This document shows positions 54,051-62,966 of a stretch of DNA of 64,000 nucleotides, in pieces. Numbering within the stretch: position 1 is the first letter of the stretch; the number at the start of each line of letters is the position of its first letter. The stretch lies in NCBI GenBank assembly GCA_946480055.1, contig CAMLID010000003.1, positions 1-64,000 on the forward strand. The letters run 5' to 3'. The stretch is from an uncultured Lysobacter sp. (GTDB taxonomy: Bacteria; Pseudomonadota; Gammaproteobacteria; Xanthomonadales; Xanthomonadaceae). The notes below the pieces were generated by a model. It saw only the letters and a list, made by a program, of their open reading frames with translations. It searched no databases and was not told the origin of the DNA. The translations under genes and the position numbers were made by a program.

Positions 54051-54521
54051 ATGCACACCGACACACCCGACGACGGCCTGTACCTGGACGACCTCGCGGT
54101 CGGCCAGCGTTTCGAAACCGCCACCTACACCGTCAGCGAAGCGCAGATCAAAGCCTTCGCGCGCGAGTTCGACCCGCAGCCCTTCCACCTCGACGACGAG
54201 GCCGCGCGCGCAAGCCTGTTCGAAGGCCTGGCCGCGAGCGGCTGGCACACCGCGGCGATCACCATGCGCTTGCTGGTCGATCGCGGCATACCCGCCGGCG
54301 GCCTGATCGGCGCCGGCGCCGAGATCGCCTGGCCGCGCCCGACCCGGCCGGGCGACACGCTGCAGGTGCATAGCGAGATCGTCGAAGTCGCAGCTTCGCG
54401 TTCGCGTCCGGACCGCGGCCTGGTCGTGGTCCGCAACGAGACCCGCAACCAGCGCGGCGAAGTCGTGCAAGCCTTCACCGGCAAGCTGATCGTGTTCCGA
54501 CGTCCGAACGCCGCCGCATAG
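54051..54521 (+). CDS. MaoC-like (R)-hydratase
   Basis: 156 residues. Hydratase pattern FAREFDPQPFHLDDEAARASLFEGLAASGWHTAA (catalytic Asp/His, about 38-65) matches MaoC/PhaJ dehydratases, which hydrate enoyl-CoA. Placed 13 bases after the thioesterase gene, suggesting a shared acyl-CoA pathway. Confidence 0.88.
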   Translation: MHTDTPDDGLYLDDLAVGQRFETATYTVSEAQIKAFAREFDPQPFHLDDEAARASLFEGLAASGWHTAAITMRLLVDRGIPAGGLIGAGAEIAWPRPTRPGDTLQVHSEIVEVAASRSRPDRGLVVVRNETRNQRGEVVQAFTGKLIVFRRPNAAA

Positions 54522-54624
54522 GCGACGACGCCTGCATCGGACTTGCGCCGAACCGTGCCTTGCGGCCATGGCGCGCACCGTCGGCGCGCGCTAACGTCCG
54601 CGGGTCGCACACACCGGAACCGCC

Positions 54625-55983
54625 ATGCAGGACCTGACCCAGGGCTCCATCCCCAAGCACGTCATGCGGATGGCCGCGCCGATCATGATCGGCATGCTGT
54701 TCCAGACCCTGTATTTCCTGATCGATCTGTACTTCGTCGCGCGCCTGGGCGATGCCGCGATCGCCGGCGTCGGCGCGGCCGGCAACGTGCAGTTCATCGT
54801 GATGGCGCTGACTCAGATCCTGGGCGTGGGCACGATGGCGCTGATCTCGCACGCGGTCGGGCGCAAGGACCGCGAGGACGCCAACCTGGTGTTCAACCAG
54901 AGCCTGTTGCTGGCGCTGACCTGCACCGCGATCACCCTGGTCGGCGGCTACGCGCTGGGCGGTGTCTATATGCGCACGCTCGGCGCCGATGCGGCGACCA
55001 CTCAGGCCGGCATCGATTACCTCTACTGGTTCCTGCCCGGCCTGGCGCTGCAGTTCGCCCAGATCGCGATGGGTTCGGCGCTGCGCGGCACCGGCATCGC
55101 CAAGCCGACCATGGTCGTGCAGATGCTGACGGTGATCCTCAACGCGATCCTGGCGCCGGTGCTGATCGCCGGCTGGCTGACCGGCAAGCCGATGGGCGTG
55201 GCAGGCGCGGGCCTGGCGACCTCGATCTCGGTCGCCGCGGGCGTGGTGATGATGGCGCTGTACTTCGCGCGCCTGGAAAAGTACGTGGGCTTCGATCCCA
55301 GCCAGTTCCACGCCCGGCTCGCGGTGTGGAAACGGATCCTGCACATCGGCCTGCCGCCGGGCGGCGAGTTCGCGCTGATGTTCGTCTATATGGCGGTGAT
55401 CTATTGGGTGATCCGCGGCTTCGGCGCCGAGGCCCAGGCCGGTTTCGGCATCGGCCAGCGGGTGATGCAGGCGATCTTCCTGCCGGCGATGGCGGTGGCC
55501 TTCGCGACCGCGCCGGTGGCCGGTCAGAACGTCGGCGCGCGCCGGCCCGAACGGGTACGCGCGACCTTCCACGCCGCGGTCGCGATCGGCACCGTGCTGA
55601 TGCTGGGCCTGACCGCGCTGTGCCAGTGGCGGCCGGACTGGCTGGTCGGCGCCTTCACCCAGGAAACCGCGGTGATCGCGGTCGCGGTGCAGTTCCTGAG
55701 CATCATTTCGCTGAACTTCGTCGCCTCGGGGCTGATCTTCACCTGCTCGGGCATGTTCCAGGCCCTGGGCAACACCCTGCCCGCCTTCCTCAGCAGCGCC
55801 AGCCGCCTGCTGACCTTCGTGGTGCCGGCGGTGTGGCTGTCGACCCAGCCGGGTTTCGAACTGCGCCAGCTGTGGCTGCTGTCGGTGGCCTCGGTGACCC
55901 TGCAGGCCATCCTCAGCGCGGTATTGCTGCTGCGCGCGCTGCGCCGGGCCACGGTCACGATGACGGCGGCCGCGCCGGCCTGA
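54625..55983 (+). CDS. MATE-family efflux pump
   Basis: 452 residues with about twelve membrane spans. Family motifs: GNVQFIVMALTQILGVGTMALISHAVGRKDRE in the first half and QAGFGIGQRVMQAIFLPAMAVAFATAPVAGQNVGARRPER in the second. Na+/H+ driven drug or metabolite export across the inner membrane. The first gene after the thioesterase/MaoC pair; a strong terminator follows. Confidence 0.92.
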   Translation: MQDLTQGSIPKHVMRMAAPIMIGMLFQTLYFLIDLYFVARLGDAAIAGVGAAGNVQFIVMALTQILGVGTMALISHAVGRKDREDANLVFNQSLLLALTCTAITLVGGYALGGVYMRTLGADAATTQAGIDYLYWFLPGLALQFAQIAMGSALRGTGIAKPTMVVQMLTVILNAILAPVLIAGWLTGKPMGVAGAGLATSISVAAGVVMMALYFARLEKYVGFDPSQFHARLAVWKRILHIGLPPGGEFALMFVYMAVIYWVIRGFGAEAQAGFGIGQRVMQAIFLPAMAVAFATAPVAGQNVGARRPERVRATFHAAVAIGTVLMLGLTALCQWRPDWLVGAFTQETAVIAVAVQFLSIISLNFVASGLIFTCSGMFQALGNTLPAFLSSASRLLTFVVPAVWLSTQPGFELRQLWLLSVASVTLQAILSAVLLLRALRRATVTMTAAAPA

Positions 55984-56030
55984 GTCACGGGCCGGACAGA
56001 CACCCCAGGCCAGGGAGACTCCAGAAAACA

Positions 56031-56056
56031 AAAAACCCGGCCGAGGCCGGGTTTTT
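56031..56056. terminator. Bidirectional terminator
   Basis: AAAAACCCGGC / GCCGGGTTTTT stem with loop CGAG, between the convergent MATE and cold-shock genes. Confidence 0.88.
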
Positions 56057-56096
56057 CGTTTCGGATCGCGCCCGGAGGCGCGGCCCGATAAGCGGT

Positions 56097-56306
56097 TCAG
56101 ACCGCCTGCACCGATTCAGCCTGCAGGCCCTTCTGGCCCTGGGTGACGGTGAAGGAGACCTTCTGGCCTTCCTGCAGGCTCTTGAAGCCCTGCGACTCGA
56201 TCGCGCGGAAGTGCACGAACACGTCTTCGCCGTTCTCACGGCTGATGAAGCCGAAGCCCTTGGCATCGTTGAACCACTTGACCGTACCGAATTCACGGTT
56301 CGACAT
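56097..56306 (-). CDS. Cold-shock protein (CspA family)
   Basis: 69 residues. RNP1 (KGFGFI) and RNP2 (VFVHF) are intact on the OB fold: [21 protein letters not shown] chaperone. AAGGAG ribosome binding site. The leader upstream (56307 to about 56540) is long, as expected for temperature-responsive csp mRNAs. Confidence 0.95.
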   Translation of the reverse strand: MSNREFGTVKWFNDAKGFGFISRENGEDVFVHFRAIESQGFKSLQEGQKVSFTVTQGQKGLQAESVQAV

Positions 56307-56616
56307 TTTGCTTGCTCCTTGAAACGTAATGGGAATTGCCGCCAGAGCGGCCGTGATGCTGGTTGCAAGGAGGAAGCCAGGTGCAACGATGGGCGGATCT
56401 GGGATCTACGGCATCGGGCCACGGTTCATGGTGACCCTTGACGAACACAGCACTCGATACCCTAGTTCGCTCCTGAGCGGATTGCAATACCCTCGCCCCA
56501 AAATTTGTCGTCCGTTCAGCTGAACAGGGACGGGAAGCACCGTTTCCAAGCCCTCCACCCCACCCAGGGCGGGCTTGCGTACCATCTGGGCCACTAACCG
56601 CCGCCCGGAGCCCGCG
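56307..56616. other. Leader/promoter region between csp and msrB
   Basis: 310 bases. It includes the likely long 5' untranslated region of the cold-shock gene on the minus strand and the msrB promoter on the plus strand. No gene is seen. Confidence 0.5.
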
Positions 56617-57084
56617 ATGACCGCCTTCGACCTGACCCCGCCCAGCGACGCCCAACGTCGCGAACTCGCCGAGGGCCTGAGCGGGGAGGAGCGCGAGGTG
56701 CTGCTGCACCATGGCACCGAGGCCCCGTTCTGCGGGGTGTTCCTCGACAACAAGCTCGATGGAGTCTACACCTGCCGGTTCTGCGGCCTGCCGCTGTTCC
56801 GCTCCAGCACCAAGTTCGACTCCGGCACCGGCTGGCCCAGCTTCTTCGCCCCCTACGACTCGGCTCACGTCCGGGTGGTGCGCGACACCAGCTACGGCAT
56901 GGTCCGCGAGGAGATCGTCTGCGCGCGCTGCGGCAGCCACCTCGGCCATGTGTTCCCGGACGGCCCGCCGCCGACCGGCGAGCGCCACTGCCTGAATTCG
57001 GTCTCGCTGGCCTTCAGCCGCAACGGCGAGGCCCTGCCCGACCCTCTCCAGCGCGGCGGCGCCGAGGCCGAACCCGCCGGCTGA
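56617..57084 (+). CDS. msrB: Peptide-methionine (R)-S-oxide reductase
   Basis: 155 residues from ATG 56617. Two CxxC zinc pairs (CRFC about 50, CARC about 103), the substrate loop STKFDSGTGWPSF, and catalytic Cys in RHCLNSVSLAF (about 129). Reduces methionine-R-sulfoxide using thioredoxin. Confidence 0.95.
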   Translation: MTAFDLTPPSDAQRRELAEGLSGEEREVLLHHGTEAPFCGVFLDNKLDGVYTCRFCGLPLFRSSTKFDSGTGWPSFFAPYDSAHVRVVRDTSYGMVREEIVCARCGSHLGHVFPDGPPPTGERHCLNSVSLAFSRNGEALPDPLQRGGAEAEPAG

Positions 57085-57102
57085 CGCGGGTCCGCAGCCG
57101 GC

Positions 57103-57651
57103 TCAGAACGCGTCGCTGCCCGGCCGCGCCTCGATCCCGAGCGCGGTCGCGAGCATCTGCAAGCCCTCGTCGTCGCGGCGCAGTGCGATCCAGCCGGCAT
57201 AGCTGTCGGCGCCGGTGTTCCAGGTCCACAGGGTGTAGCCGTGCTCGCGCAGCCGGTCGTGCGCGGTCGCCATCAGCGCCGGGATGTCGGTGCCGTCCAG
57301 GAACTCCGGATCGGAGGTGTCGTCGGTGCCCCAATCGATGCGCAGGTTCCAGCGCGCGGCCAGCTCGTTGATGCTGTCGATGAAGGATTCGCTGTCCTTC
57401 CAGTCGACGTAGTAGCCGGCCTTCCAGTCGATCGCGTCCTTGATCAGCCACACCGGCTCGTCGGTTTCGCCGCCGGCCTCGTTCAGCGCCTCGCGGTAGT
57501 CGGTGAACTGCTGCAGCGCCGATTCCTCGTCGCCGGGGTTGATCAGCAGCAACAGCTGCCAGACCAGGGCTTCGGATCCGGCCTCGTCGAGGTCGCTGTC
57601 GTAGCCGTCGCTGTAGTCGTCGCCGTCGTAGTCGTCGTCGGGTGCGTTCAT
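57103..57651 (-). CDS. DUF6630-like acidic protein
   Basis: 182 residues from ATG 57651. An Asp/Tyr-rich N-terminus (MNAPDDDYDGDDYSDGYDSD) precedes VWQLLLLINPGDEESALQQFTDYREAL, WKAGYYVDWKDSESFIDSINELAARW and YTLWTWNTGADSYAGWIAL. Soluble, function unknown. Confidence 0.78.
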   Translation of the reverse strand: MNAPDDDYDGDDYSDGYDSDLDEAGSEALVWQLLLLINPGDEESALQQFTDYREALNEAGGETDEPVWLIKDAIDWKAGYYVDWKDSESFIDSINELAARWNLRIDWGTDDTSDPEFLDGTDIPALMATAHDRLREHGYTLWTWNTGADSYAGWIALRRDDEGLQMLATALGIEARPGSDAF

Positions 57652-57824
57652 GGGCGCGGTCGCGTCGGATGGGGGCGGGCAGGATGAGGCTTGGCCGCGG
57701 GCTTGGAAAGCCGGGCCGCGCACGCCCGGATTCTGCGAGGTCGACGGCGCCGGGTCCACCGCGCTTCACCTGCGCTTGCGCGGTGCGCGACTAGAGTCGG
57801 TGCGTACCGATCGAGGCCGCCGCC

Positions 57825-58136
57825 ATGTCCCGCAACGCCGACCACGTCTATTCCGCGCCCGCCGATATCGCCCGTCTGGAAGCGCGCATCGCCAGCCTGC
57901 GCGACGACGCCCGGGTCGAACTGAGCCTGCACGACGGCCGCGTGCTGCGCGGCGTGGTCGCGGCCCTGCCGACTCTGCAGTCGTTCTACGGCCCGGGCGA
58001 CGTCGAAGGGCTGAACGGGGTGCTGCGGCTGGAAGAGCCGCTCGGCGGCGACGCCAGCCGCGTGCACGACCTGTGGCTGGACGAGATCGACGCGGTCCGG
58101 CCGCTGACCGCGTTCGAGCTGCACCGGCCTGCCTGA
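57825..58136 (+). CDS. DUF3247 family protein
   Basis: 103 residues; DHVYSAPADIARLEARI, VELSLHDGRVLRGVVAALPTLQSFYG and DLWLDEIDAVRPL match DUF3247, small Xanthomonadaceae proteins of unknown function, probably beta-barrel. Confidence 0.87.
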   Translation: MSRNADHVYSAPADIARLEARIASLRDDARVELSLHDGRVLRGVVAALPTLQSFYGPGDVEGLNGVLRLEEPLGGDASRVHDLWLDEIDAVRPLTAFELHRPA

Positions 58137-58247
58137 GGCGACCGCGACCGGCGCGGCGCGTATCCTGTGCAGCCGGTGCCGCCCCGTGCGCGCCGCGATC
58201 CCCGCCCGCGTCCTCCGCGGGTACCACCTGCCTCAGCGATACCGACG

Positions 58248-58496
58248 ATGACCGACACCCCGCCCGACCGCCTGTCCAACGACCCGCGCAGCCCCTTCCA
58301 CGACGGTTCCCTGCTCGAGCGTGGCATCGGCATCCGCTTCAACGGCCAGGAGCGCCACAACGTCGAGGAATACTGCGTCAGCGAAGGCTGGGTACGGGTA
58401 CCGGTGGGCAAGGCTCTGGACCGCCGCGGCAATCCGATGACGGTCAAGGTCAAGGGCGAAGTGGTCGCCTACTTCCTGACGCCGGCGAAGGAATAA
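58248..58496 (+). CDS. DUF3297 family protein
   Basis: 82 residues from ATG 58248. PPDRLSNDPRSPFHDGSLLERGIGIRFNGQERHNVEEYC and GKALDRRGNPMTVKVKGEV are the DUF3297 signature. Function unknown, cytosolic. Confidence 0.9.
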   Translation: MTDTPPDRLSNDPRSPFHDGSLLERGIGIRFNGQERHNVEEYCVSEGWVRVPVGKALDRRGNPMTVKVKGEVVAYFLTPAKE

Positions 58497-58508
58497 GTTC
58501 GGTACGCG

Positions 58509-58559
58509 ACCGCCCTGTGCGGGCGGTTGCGGGCGCGACGGCCGCACTTGGCGGCCGTC
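58509..58559. repeat. Two hairpins after the DUF3297 gene
   Basis: ACCGCCC/GGGCGGT (58509-58527) and GACGGCCGC/GCGGCCGTC (58537-58559). No T run on the plus strand, so at best weak terminators. Confidence 0.5.
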
Positions 58560-58598
58560 CGAGTGTTTCCGGATCGCGCCGCGGCCGCCGGTTCGCGG

Positions 58599-58709
58599 TC
58601 GCGGCTCACGCCGCTCCTACCCCACAGCCAGCTGCCGCTTCCTGTGGGAGCGGCGTGAGCCGCGATACAGCCGTAGCCGCGCGATCGCGGCTTACGCCGC
58701 TCCCACAGA
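58599..58709. repeat. REP cluster of three units
   Basis: Inverted unit 58599-58627, direct unit 58642-58666 (CTGTGGGAGCGGCGTGAGCC) and inverted unit 58683-58709. Same core as the pair at 42.1-42.2 kb. It lies between DUF3297 and the permease in a stretch with no gene. Confidence 0.85.
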
Positions 58710-58787
58710 ATGCAACGGCGCAGCGCTGGCGACAGCGACCTGCTCTGGGGTACGTGAGCCGCGACCACGCCCCCTCTGGAGCAAACC

Positions 58788-60167
58788 TCAGCGCGACTCG
58801 ACCGCCGCCGTGCGCTTGCCCAGTCCCAACGCGTAATACAGCACCACCAGCAGGATCAGGAAGGCCGGGCCCACGAACAGGGCGATGCGGGTGTCGGGGA
58901 AGTAGGCCATCAGGCCGACCACCAGCACCAGGAAGGCCAGCGCGATCCAGGTGCCGACCGGATACAGCGGCATCTTGAACTCCAGGCCGTCGCGCTGCGC
59001 CGGGCTCAGGCTGGCGCGGAACTTGCGGTGCGACAGCAGGATCACCGCCCAGGTCCAGATCGCGCCGAAGGTCGAGATCGAGGTCACCCAGATGAACACC
59101 TTCTCCGGCACCAGGTAGTTCAGCAGCACGCCGAACAGCAGCACCGTCACCGACACCAGCACGGCCTTGCGCGGCACGCCGCCGGCCGAGGTCTTGGCGA
59201 AGGTGCGCGGCGCCTGGCCCTGCAGGCCCAGGTTGTAGAGCATGCGCGCGGTGCTGAAGATGCCGCTGTTGCACGACGACAGCGCCGCCGTCAGGACCAC
59301 GAAGTTGATGATGCCGGCGGCCTCGCGGATGCCCAGGCGCTCGAAGGTCATCACGAACGGGCTGCCGGTGGTGCCCAGCTCGTTCCAGGGATAGATCGAC
59401 AGGATCACGAACAGCGCGCCGACGTAGAAGATCACGATCCGCCAGAACACCGAATTGATCGCGTCCGGGATCGACTTCTTCGGATTCGCGGCCTCGCCCG
59501 CGGTCAGGCCGATCATCTCCACGCCCAGGTAGGCGAACATCACCATCTGCAGCGACATCAGCACGCCCTTGGCGCCGTTGGGGAAGAAGCCCCCGTGCGA
59601 CCACAGGTTGGAGATGCCGGTGGCGACGCCGTTGTTGCCGAAGCCGAACACGATCATGCCCAGGCCGCCGATGATCATCAGCACGATGGTCACGACCTTG
59701 ATCATCGCGAACCAGAATTCGAACTCGCCGTAGGCGCGCACCGCGATCAGGTTGACCGACCCCATCGCCGCCAACGCCGCCAGCGCCCAGGCCCACTGCG
59801 GCGTGCCCGGGAACCAGATCTGCATATAGATGCCGACCGCGGTGATCTCGGCCACGCAGGTCACCAGCCACAGGAACCAGTAGTTCCAGCCGGTGAGGTA
59901 GCCCGACAGCGGGCCCAGGTAGTCCTGTGCGTAGCGGCTGAACGAGCCGGCGACCGGGTTGTGCACGGCCATCTCGCCCAGCGCGCGCATGATGATGAAG
60001 ATCGCCGCGCCGCCGAGCAGGTAGGCGAGCAGGATGCCCGGACCGGCCAGCTTGATCGCGTTGGCCGAGCCCAGGAACAGGCCGACGCCGATCGCGGCGC
60101 CCAGCGCCATCAGGCGGATATGACGCTCGCCCAGGCCGCGATGGAGTTCTTGCGGTTCGCTCTGCAT
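58788..60167 (-). CDS. Amino-acid permease (APC superfamily, ProY-like)
   Basis: 459 residues from ATG 60167, about twelve spans. GLGERHIRLMALGAAIGVGLFLGSANAIKLAGPGILL and SLQMVMFAYLGVEMIGLTAGEAANPKKSIPDAINSV are close to the ProY/AroP-type permeases. Proton-coupled amino-acid uptake; proline or a D/neutral amino acid is likely. Confidence 0.9.
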   Translation of the reverse strand: MQSEPQELHRGLGERHIRLMALGAAIGVGLFLGSANAIKLAGPGILLAYLLGGAAIFIIMRALGEMAVHNPVAGSFSRYAQDYLGPLSGYLTGWNYWFLWLVTCVAEITAVGIYMQIWFPGTPQWAWALAALAAMGSVNLIAVRAYGEFEFWFAMIKVVTIVLMIIGGLGMIVFGFGNNGVATGISNLWSHGGFFPNGAKGVLMSLQMVMFAYLGVEMIGLTAGEAANPKKSIPDAINSVFWRIVIFYVGALFVILSIYPWNELGTTGSPFVMTFERLGIREAAGIINFVVLTAALSSCNSGIFSTARMLYNLGLQGQAPRTFAKTSAGGVPRKAVLVSVTVLLFGVLLNYLVPEKVFIWVTSISTFGAIWTWAVILLSHRKFRASLSPAQRDGLEFKMPLYPVGTWIALAFLVLVVGLMAYFPDTRIALFVGPAFLILLVVLYYALGLGKRTAAVESR

Positions 60168-60375
60168 TGCCACGGTCTCCTGGCCACGCGCTGGTCGCGG
60201 GCCTGCGGTTGCGCGGCGCGGCGCGCCGACTGCTCGCAACCCTACGCGATGCCGGCCCGCAGGTGTAGGGGCGGCGGCCGCGTTTTCCACTCCCGCCCCG
60301 GCGCCGCGCCCCGATCCGTGTCAACCGGTGCCGCGCCCCTGCGTTGTCATGACGGACCCCGAGGGAGAGCGCGGC

Positions 60376-61788
60376 ATGGGCACTCGCGAAAGCGTGAGCG
60401 CGGTCAATCGTTTCGGCCTGGGTGCGGCACCGGGCCAGTTGGCGCGGATCGGCGACGCGCGCGGCTGGCTGCACGCACAGTTGCGCGGCGATGGCGCGCA
60501 GGCGCAGTTTGCCGACCTGCCCACCAGCCTGGACTACGTCCGGCGCGAGGCCGACTACTACCGCGAACGCCGGGCCGCGCGCCGCAAGGGCGAGGGCGCC
60601 GATGAGGTCGCCAATTTCGGCCAGCGCTTCCGCGACGATCAACTGCGCGAGTTCGGCCGCCGCTACCGGGTCGCAGTCGCCAGCGAACGCGGCTTCGTCG
60701 AGCGCCTGGTGCGGTTCTGGTCCAACCATTTCGCGATCTCGATCGACAAGCGCGCCGCATCCCTATACGCCGCGCCGATGGAGCGCGAGGCGATCCGCCC
60801 GCACCTGCTGTCGCGCTACGCCGATCTGTTGATCGCGGTCGAATCGCACCCGGGCATGCTGCGCTACCTAGACAACGTGCGCTCGGTCGGCAGCGATTCG
60901 CCTTATGCGCAGCGCGCGCGCCGGCGCATGGCGCGCGCGGACGCGCAGGCGCCCAAGCGCGAGGTCGGCCTGAACGAAAATCTCGCGCGCGAGATCCTGG
61001 AACTGCACACCCTCGGCGTCGACGGCGGCTACGCCCAAGCCGACGTGACCGAGCTGGCGCGCGCGATCACCGGCTGGGGCGTGCCCCTGCCGCGCGAACT
61101 CGCGGCCGGCGACGCGGGTTCGGCATTCGTGTTCCGCGCCGCCGCGCACGAAGGCGGCGCGCGCCGCGTGATCGGGCGTCGCTACGCCGAGGGCGGACTG
61201 GAACAGGGCCGCGCGATCCTCAGCGACCTGGCGGTGCATGCGTCCACCGCGCGCCACCTGTCGTACAAGCTCGCCCGCCATTTCGTCGGCGATGCGCCAC
61301 CGCCCGCGCTGGTCGCACGCCTGACCGCGGCCTGGCAGCGCAGCGGCGGCGACCTGCCGACCGTCTATGCGGCCCTGATCGACGCGCCCGAGGCCTGGAG
61401 CGAGGACGCGCGCAAGTTCAAGACGCCGGACGATTTCGTGGTGTCGGCGCTGCGCGCCAGCGGCGCCACTCCCGGCGAGAAACCGCGCGCGCTGATCGGC
61501 CTGCTCGCGCGCATGGGCCAACCGCCGTTCACCCCGCGCTCGCCCGCCGGCTACGCCGACGAGGCAGCCGAATGGAGCGGACCGGACGCCTTGTGGAAAC
61601 GCGTGCAGGCCGCGCAGAGCCTGTCCGAGTCAACTCCCGCCGCGCGCGTGGATGCGCTCGCGACCGCCCGCGAGCTGTTCGCCGACCGCGCCGACACCGA
61701 CACCCTGGACGCACTGCGGCGCGCCGAATCCCCGCGCGACGGATTGGCGCTGCTGTTCGCCAGCCCTGCCTTCCAATGGAGAAGCTGA
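60376..61788 (+). CDS. DUF1800 family protein
   Basis: 470 residues from ATG 60376 (GAGGGAG upstream; earlier in-frame starts exist at 60328 and 60349). Signatures: VNRFGLGAAPGQ, FWSNHFAIS, EVGLNENLAREILELHTLGVDGGY and ITGW. DUF1800 proteins form two-gene operons with DUF1501 proteins in many bacteria and may act together in the envelope or in secretion; role unknown. Confidence 0.9.
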   Translation: MGTRESVSAVNRFGLGAAPGQLARIGDARGWLHAQLRGDGAQAQFADLPTSLDYVRREADYYRERRAARRKGEGADEVANFGQRFRDDQLREFGRRYRVAVASERGFVERLVRFWSNHFAISIDKRAASLYAAPMEREAIRPHLLSRYADLLIAVESHPGMLRYLDNVRSVGSDSPYAQRARRRMARADAQAPKREVGLNENLAREILELHTLGVDGGYAQADVTELARAITGWGVPLPRELAAGDAGSAFVFRAAAHEGGARRVIGRRYAEGGLEQGRAILSDLAVHASTARHLSYKLARHFVGDAPPPALVARLTAAWQRSGGDLPTVYAALIDAPEAWSEDARKFKTPDDFVVSALRASGATPGEKPRALIGLLARMGQPPFTPRSPAGYADEAAEWSGPDALWKRVQAAQSLSESTPAARVDALATARELFADRADTDTLDALRRAESPRDGLALLFASPAFQWRS

Positions 61789-61789
61789 G

Positions 61790-62941
61790 ATGAGACTGAG
61801 CCGACGCCATTTCATCGGAGCGGCCGGCGCGGTCACCGCGCTCAGCCTGTGGCCGGGCCTGAGCGCGAGCGCCGCGTCCGCCGACACTCGCCTACTGGTG
61901 GTGCTGTTGCGCGGCGGCGTCGACGGCTTGCATGTGTTGCCGCCGCGCGACGACGCGGCCTACGCGCGCCTGCGCGGCGCCTTGGCCCCGCTGGATGCGC
62001 GCCCACTGAACGGCGACTTCGCCCTGCACCCCTCGCTCGCGTTCGCGCACACGCTGTACGGCCGCGGCCAGCTGCTACCGGTGCTCGCGATCGCGCCGGC
62101 GTATCGCCAGCGCTCGCATTTCGAAGCCCAGGACTGCCTGGAGAACGGCACCGCCAGCGCCAGCGGCGCCGCCACCGGCTGGCTCAATCGCTGCGCCGAA
62201 TCCCTGCGCGGCAGCGAGGCGCTGTCGGTGACCGCGGTGATGCCGCTGATCATGCGCGGCCCCGGCGCCGTCACGACCTGGTCGCCGCCGCTGCCCGAGG
62301 ACGTCAATCCGATCCTGCTGCAACGTCTGCAACCGCTGTACGCGGCCGACCCGCGCCTGTCGGGTGCATTCGCGCGCGCGCTCGACAACGCATCCGAAAC
62401 CCAGGGCACCGGCATGGCCGCCGGCAACGCGCGCGGCGGTCGTTTGCCGCAGGCCATGGCTGCGGCGGCGAAGTTCATGAGCGCCGCCGACGGGCCGCGC
62501 CTGGGCTTCGTCGAGGATTCGGGCTGGGACACCCACAGCAACCAGGCCGCGGTGCTGACGCGCAAGCTCGGCGAACTCGACGCCGGCCTGCGCGCATTCC
62601 AGGACGGCGCCGCGCCGGTCTGGGAGCGCACGGTCATCGCGATCGTCAGCGAGTTCGGCCGCACCGCCGCGGTCAACGGCACCGCCGGCACCGACCACGG
62701 CACCGGCGGCCTGGCGTTACTGGCCGGCGGCGCGATCAAAGGCGGCCGCATCGCCGGCGACTGGCCGGGACTCGCGCCCGGCGCGCTCAACGAAGGCCGC
62801 GACCTGCGCGCGACCAGCGACCTGCGCGGCCTGTTCAAGGGCCTGTTGGCCGCGCACCTGCGGGTGCCCGAGAGCGCGTTGGAAAGCCGCGTGTTCCCGG
62901 ACAGCCGCGCGGTGCGAGCGATGGAGGGTCTGCTGGTCTAA
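61790..62941 (+). CDS. DUF1501 family exported protein
   Basis: 383 residues, start ATG 61790, one base after the upstream stop region. Twin-arginine-like signal (RLSRRHFIGAAGAVTALSLWPG). DUF1501 signatures: VVLLRGGVDGLHVLPPRDD, SHFEAQDCLENG and DSGWDTHSNQA, TDHGTGGLAL, alkaline-phosphatase-like. Operon with DUF1800. Confidence 0.9.
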   Translation: MRLSRRHFIGAAGAVTALSLWPGLSASAASADTRLLVVLLRGGVDGLHVLPPRDDAAYARLRGALAPLDARPLNGDFALHPSLAFAHTLYGRGQLLPVLAIAPAYRQRSHFEAQDCLENGTASASGAATGWLNRCAESLRGSEALSVTAVMPLIMRGPGAVTTWSPPLPEDVNPILLQRLQPLYAADPRLSGAFARALDNASETQGTGMAAGNARGGRLPQAMAAAAKFMSAADGPRLGFVEDSGWDTHSNQAAVLTRKLGELDAGLRAFQDGAAPVWERTVIAIVSEFGRTAAVNGTAGTDHGTGGLALLAGGAIKGGRIAGDWPGLAPGALNEGRDLRATSDLRGLFKGLLAAHLRVPESALESRVFPDSRAVRAMEGLLV

Positions 62942-62966
62942 GCCGCCGCCGCGACGACGGCGGCGA

